Origin: Clostridium_AT radicumherbarum
GTDB lineage: Bacteria; Bacillota; Clostridia; Clostridiales; Clostridiaceae
Direction: 5' to 3'
Assembly (NCBI RefSeq): GCF_045310525.1
Contig: NZ_JBJHZY010000001.1
Span: forward strand, 1,612,001-1,676,000
Length of the DNA: 64,000 nt
Shown: positions 60,969-64,000 of the stretch, piece by piece
How positions within the stretch are numbered: the first letter of the stretch is position 1
How the letters are laid out: every line of letters starts with the position of its first letter
Notes under the pieces: model-generated
Told to the model about the DNA's origin: nothing
Seen by the model: the letters and a program-made list of their open reading frames with translations, nothing else
Database searches by the model: none
Made by a program: the position numbers and the translations under genes

Positions 60969-61772
60969 ATGCTAAGCAGCATAAAGAAGATACTGGAAAG
61001 TGTTGTTAGCAAGGGAATCTACGACCTTTTAAAGTATTTACTGCTTACTTTAGTTGTCGGTATTGCAGGATTGTTTTATAATTTCTTCGCTTTACATGGA
61101 AAATATTTATTACCTTATGCTATTGTAATAACCTTTATAGCTGCAGTTACTATATGTTTATTAATTTTACTTATTTATAAAGAAAATAACCCTATATTTA
61201 ATATATACAAAAAAACTGATTTTCAATATATACTCCTTGAAAAGGATTTATTTTATGATTATACAAATTTGGATTGCATAAAGTATGAGAAAAAGGTAAA
61301 ACTTAAAATGTTATGTGATAATGTTGACAGATTTTATGATAAGTATAATTGGACTGGTGACTCTAACCCTATAATTACCAGCTCCAATCAAATGCATGAG
61401 ATAGTTCCAACACCCAAAAGAGACTCATATAATACATTTGAGGTTTATTTTGGCAGAACTTATAAAAAAGGCGATGTTCTAGACTTAAAACTATCATTTA
61501 TAATGGAGGATAAAGGGTGTAAGGCAGATACTGCAATTTCAACAACTATTGATGAACCCATAAGGAATCTTAAAATAAAAATTAAAGTATGTGAAGATTA
61601 TAGAGAAGGCCCTGCTAATGCATCTATATACCCTGTGATAGATGGTCGTCATTCGATCTATTATGAAAAAAAATACTTTGATAATGACGGGGTAATAGAA
61701 TGGGAAACTAAAGACCCAGAAATGCTGACGCGATATTCATTAACCTGGAACCCGCCAAAACAAAATAATTAA
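60969..61772 (+). CDS. Hypothetical two-helix membrane protein with beta-rich domain
   Basis: 267-residue protein with two N-terminal membrane helices (about residues 22-45 and 48-72, joined by a short loop) and a cytosolic domain of about 190 residues rich in predicted strands (TFEVYFGRTYKKGDVLDLKL, NLKIKIKVCEDYREG, IEWETKDPEMLTRYSLTWNP). The architecture recalls two-helix beta-domain effectors or sensors, but no partner such as a nucleotide cyclase is nearby, so no function is assigned. Ribosome site CGGAGGT. It lies 79 bp behind cydC, possibly in the same transcript. Confidence 0.6.
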   Translation: MLSSIKKILESVVSKGIYDLLKYLLLTLVVGIAGLFYNFFALHGKYLLPYAIVITFIAAVTICLLILLIYKENNPIFNIYKKTDFQYILLEKDLFYDYTNLDCIKYEKKVKLKMLCDNVDRFYDKYNWTGDSNPIITSSNQMHEIVPTPKRDSYNTFEVYFGRTYKKGDVLDLKLSFIMEDKGCKADTAISTTIDEPIRNLKIKIKVCEDYREGPANASIYPVIDGRHSIYYEKKYFDNDGVIEWETKDPEMLTRYSLTWNPPKQNN

Positions 61773-61887
61773 TAATGTTGTTATAAAGTAACAAGTAATT
61801 TGGTAATACTATATTATGTACTAAAGTAAATTTTAAAGAAAAAACAAAGGGGAATTTAATATGCATGACTGAGGATTTAAATGATAT

Positions 61888-61917
61888 AAAAAGGCAACCT
61901 TGTTAGGTTGCTTTTTT
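61888..61917 (+). terminator. Intrinsic terminator
   Basis: GCAACCT-TGT-AGGTTGC hairpin flanked by AAAAAG and CTTTTTTATT. It ends the cyd-region transcript. Confidence 0.8.
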
Positions 61918-62075
61918 ATTTTCTATCATAGAGCCCATCGCCTCTTATTGATTTAGCGTCCTGTTCCATTTCTCGGCTGCTTTTATATTCGTATATATCA
62001 ACGGTAGCTCCATTAACATCCACTCTTGAAAGATTTTCATTAAGCACACACTTTCCATCCTTTGAAATAAAGATT
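61916..62075 (-). pseudogene. C-terminal fragment of an unknown protein
   Basis: On the minus strand about 52 codons read ISKDGKCVLNENLSRVDVNG then ATVDIYEYKSSREMEQDAKS before TAA at 61916-61918. The pattern (DVNGxxVxxYEYKxxxEMxxDA) looks like part of a family of small secreted or lipoprotein-type clostridial proteins. No start codon or upstream continuation is present, so it is a remnant. Between 62076 and 62379 only AT-rich sequence with a weak GCGG/CCGC hairpin is seen. Confidence 0.45.
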
Positions 62076-62379
62076 AATCAAATTGCTAAAATTTGAATAA
62101 GAAGCAATAAATAATTCTAAAAAAAGTTAAGTCGAAATATGAGAAAAATGCGACATAACATAGAAATTAAAATTCGAATAATGATCTTTGAAAATTGAAT
62201 AATGCGGTGAAAAAAAAATATGAAAATCCGCTTTTATTTATAAGATTCATGGTATAAATTACCACAGAAAGATATAATTAGAAGTAGTTAAGAGAGAATA
62301 GTAAATTAAGACGAAGCAATTTTGTAAATAAACAAGCATAGAATACAATGATAAGTTTATTAATTTAGGAGATGATAAA

Positions 62380-62904
62380 GTGAATAAACTATTAGGAATC
62401 ATATGCTTAATAACATTATTAATTTGTGGTTGTAGTGCAAATAAAGTCTATAATAAGGTTGAAAATAACACCAAGCCTAACGAAAGTGTACAACCAGCAA
62501 AGCAAATATCAGACCAGTTAAAAACTTTAACCTTTAACGACCAAATTCAAGTAGAAGAAATAATTAGAGAGTATTTTTCTGCCTTAGAGAAAAAGGATTA
62601 TTCTACAGCATGGGAACTGACTTCTTCAGAACAGAAGAAAGTATACTCAAAAGAAGAAGCATTAAAAAATCATTGGGGATTAGAGTCTATAAAACTTATA
62701 TCTATGAAAGGATATATGCCATCAGAAAAATACGCAGTTGATTCTGTCCCACCTAATACACCTACTATATGGTTTACTGTCACACTTGATATACAGCCAA
62801 CTCCCAATAGTTCATGGAATAAAGGTGTAAATGTCCCTTTTGTAAATGTAGTAAAAAATAGTAATGGAAAGTGGAAAATAGATGGTCTTGCTACAGGTCC
62901 GTAA
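62380..62904 (+). CDS. Putative lipoprotein (DUF4878/SnoaL-like domain)
   Basis: 174-residue lipoprotein: GTG start (AGGAGATG upstream), signal with lipobox LLICGC, linker, then a domain of about 115 residues with QVEEIIREYFSALEKKDYST, AWELTSSEQKKVYS and a C-terminal VKNSNGKWKIDGLATGP, the strand-rich pattern of NTF2/SnoaL-like or DUF4878 domains in secreted clostridial proteins. Function unknown. Confidence 0.7.
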   Translation: MNKLLGIICLITLLICGCSANKVYNKVENNTKPNESVQPAKQISDQLKTLTFNDQIQVEEIIREYFSALEKKDYSTAWELTSSEQKKVYSKEEALKNHWGLESIKLISMKGYMPSEKYAVDSVPPNTPTIWFTVTLDIQPTPNSSWNKGVNVPFVNVVKNSNGKWKIDGLATGP

Positions 62905-63123
62905 TTTAATTGTTGAATGGTAATGTTCTTATTAAGAAACTTATAATGAATGCTTATGAACACTACACTTATATATTCTTAAATTATTTGAAGGTGACGG
63001 AAGTTTTCACAAAGTCTCTCCAGATAAAAAAAATAACAGCACTAATACGCAATCTTCTTATATTGTTGAACAACAGTAAAATAAAACTTATTAAAACTTT
63101 CAAGTAAGGGGGAAAGGAATGAA

Positions 63124-63552
63124 GTGTTTAAAAACTATAAAAAGGCTTTAATTATGTCTATAGTAATAATAGCCGTATTATTGGGAGTATTAGTGTCATA
63201 TTTACTTATCAGTAGAGAACCAAATGAAGGGGAAATCAAAGCTGTTTCAAAAGCTAAAGCAGTTATGGGGTATAGTAATTTTCCTGATAAACCAGATAAA
63301 GTTAAGGGAATTATAAATGGGGGAGGTCCATATCCAGGCATCAAAATACCTGGTGAATTTGAGACAAAGGTAAAGTTAAAAATTGATAGTACCTACCAGG
63401 TTACTTTTACTGAATATTGGAATAGCAAAGATTTTAAATATGAAGGTTCAAAAGATGGAACACAAAGTCATTTTATAATATTTGAGGTTAAGGGCAATAA
63501 CGTGAAAGGAATTAAGGATGGTGGAGACTTTTCACCTGAACAAGTAAAATAG
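63124..63552 (+). CDS. Hypothetical membrane-anchored secreted protein
   Basis: 142-residue protein with one N-terminal membrane helix (ALIMSIVIIAVLLGVLVSYL) and an extracytoplasmic beta-rich region with two similar Gly-rich turns (GIINGGGPYPG, GIKDGGDF). GTG start with AAAGGAATGAA upstream. No recognised domain. The 219 bp before it include a short out-of-frame stretch (about 62990-63090) that looks like a degraded coding remnant. Confidence 0.65.
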   Translation: MFKNYKKALIMSIVIIAVLLGVLVSYLLISREPNEGEIKAVSKAKAVMGYSNFPDKPDKVKGIINGGGPYPGIKIPGEFETKVKLKIDSTYQVTFTEYWNSKDFKYEGSKDGTQSHFIIFEVKGNNVKGIKDGGDFSPEQVK

Positions 63553-63627
63553 CTACTATTAGTTCGTAATAAATTACGTCTCAATCGTAAAATATTATTC
63601 TTTAAAATAATTAATTGGGAGGTAACT

Positions 63628-63819
63628 ATGAGTTTTAAATATTTATATGTTGAGTCCAAATCAAAAGGATTGTTCTCTGACGCAAATCATAGAGAATTGA
63701 TTGATAAGTATGCCTCAGAAGGTTGGAGATATGTAAATGCAATTCCTTCTTCGTTCTACGCAAATAATGGTCAACCAAAAACTTTTGACTTAATATTTGA
63801 AAAGAGTGATGATGAATAA
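63628..63819 (+). CDS. DUF4177 protein, 63 aa
   Basis: Small protein of the DUF4177 family: FKYLYVESKSKGLF, ELIDKYASEGWRYVNAIPSS and a final strand FDLIFEKS. Ribosome site GGGAGG. The compact alpha/beta fold is typical; function unknown. Confidence 0.8.
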   Translation: MSFKYLYVESKSKGLFSDANHRELIDKYASEGWRYVNAIPSSFYANNGQPKTFDLIFEKSDDE

Positions 63820-63865
63820 TTTTCTAATTTAACGTTATAACAATAAAAAAAGAATAATTATTTTG

Positions 63866-63904
63866 AACACCGCATTATTCATGATTGAATTTTGCGGTGT
63901 TTTT
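63866..63904. terminator. Intrinsic terminator
   Basis: AACACCGCA (63866-63874) and TGCGGTGTT (63893-63901) followed by TTT; A/T-rich flanks make it usable from both converging genes. Confidence 0.85.
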
Positions 63905-63939
63905 ACGTCGCAATTCAATACCTATACGACGAAAGAATA

Positions 63940-64000
63940 TTATTTATCTTTATCTGCCGTAACTAGAATGTAGACACCAACAGCAATAATTATTAGACCT
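63940..64000 (-). CDS. Partial membrane protein, cut by window edge
   Basis: The last 19 codons of a minus-strand gene, ending GLIIIAVGVYILVTADKDK before TAA (63940-63942). One hydrophobic helix with a charged tail; the family cannot be assigned from this piece. Confidence 0.5.
   Translation of the reverse strand, partial: GLIIIAVGVYILVTADKDK

Noticed and set aside
60969..61772. CBASS effector (Cap15-like)
   Set aside because: Only the two-helix plus beta-domain layout is similar; there is no CD-NTase or accessory gene nearby.
62910..63107. 65-codon ORF between lipoprotein and membrane-protein genes
   Set aside because: No ribosome site, low-complexity Lys/Ile/Leu composition, and another frame in the same stretch looks more like a degraded coding remnant.

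Overview
This is a 64-kb, AT-rich (roughly 30% GC by eye) chromosomal window from a Clostridium-type spore-forming Firmicute. The assignment rests on strong AGGAGG-type ribosome sites with frequent TTG/GTG starts, U-tract terminators, and spore genes: a LysM-GH18 cortex or coat lytic protein, a CdaS-type diadenylate cyclase and a SPOCS-like coat protein. No rRNA, tRNA, CRISPR array, phage module or intact insertion sequence was seen. The species cannot be fixed from the sequence alone.

Layout. 1-6.7 kb: single accessory genes (Nudix, broken GNAT, DUF2812, S41 protease, alpha/beta hydrolase, RibD/DHFR-like). 7-13 kb: a beta-glucoside module, with a LicR-type PRD activator divergent from PTS IIB-IIC-IIA, a GH1 phospho-beta-glucosidase and an HPr-like protein lacking the regulatory serine. 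13-19 kb: spore lytic enzyme, cdaS, TMEM175-like channel, YjdI-like Fe-S protein with a CoA-disulfide-reductase-type flavoenzyme, pirin. 19-21.7 kb: a solitary 870-residue protein joining a PfkB-like domain, an AAA-type ATPase and a C-terminal RyR domain. 22-23.6 kb: PadR regulator overlapping a HAAS-SEDS fusion. 23.6-31.3 kb: gene remnants (DUF2922, three pieces of one flavodoxin-type gene, a Mop gene with an internal stop, an internally deleted DUF4180), interleaved with a sigma/anti-sigma pair, a subtilase and a coat-like protein.

32-46 kb: a candidate ~220-nt structured RNA, cupin, pssA (apparently AUU start), polysaccharide deacetylase, a second sigma/anti-sigma/lipoprotein operon, and a run of single accessory genes (two GNATs, hexapeptide acetyltransferase, methyltransferase) several of which end in the same ~130-bp terminator-bearing repeat (R1). 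46-54 kb: DEAD helicase overlapping a pentapeptide-repeat gene, fused remnants of a cell-wall-binding protein and a dehydrogenase, then PLP aminotransferase, membrane protein and D-2-hydroxyacid dehydrogenase in one direction. 54-61 kb: Cu/Zn superoxide dismutase followed by cydABDC, a complete cytochrome bd oxidase with its maturation ABC exporter. 61-64 kb: small membrane proteins, lipoproteins and remnants.

Main points for a second look: the PfkB-AAA-RyR protein; repeat family R1, two copies of which bracket the acetyltransferase gene as ~180-bp direct repeats; a second hairpin repeat family (R2) with compensating stem changes; the candidate ncRNA at 32.2 kb; two striking operator-like arrays (30.5 and 45.6 kb); and the HPr variant.
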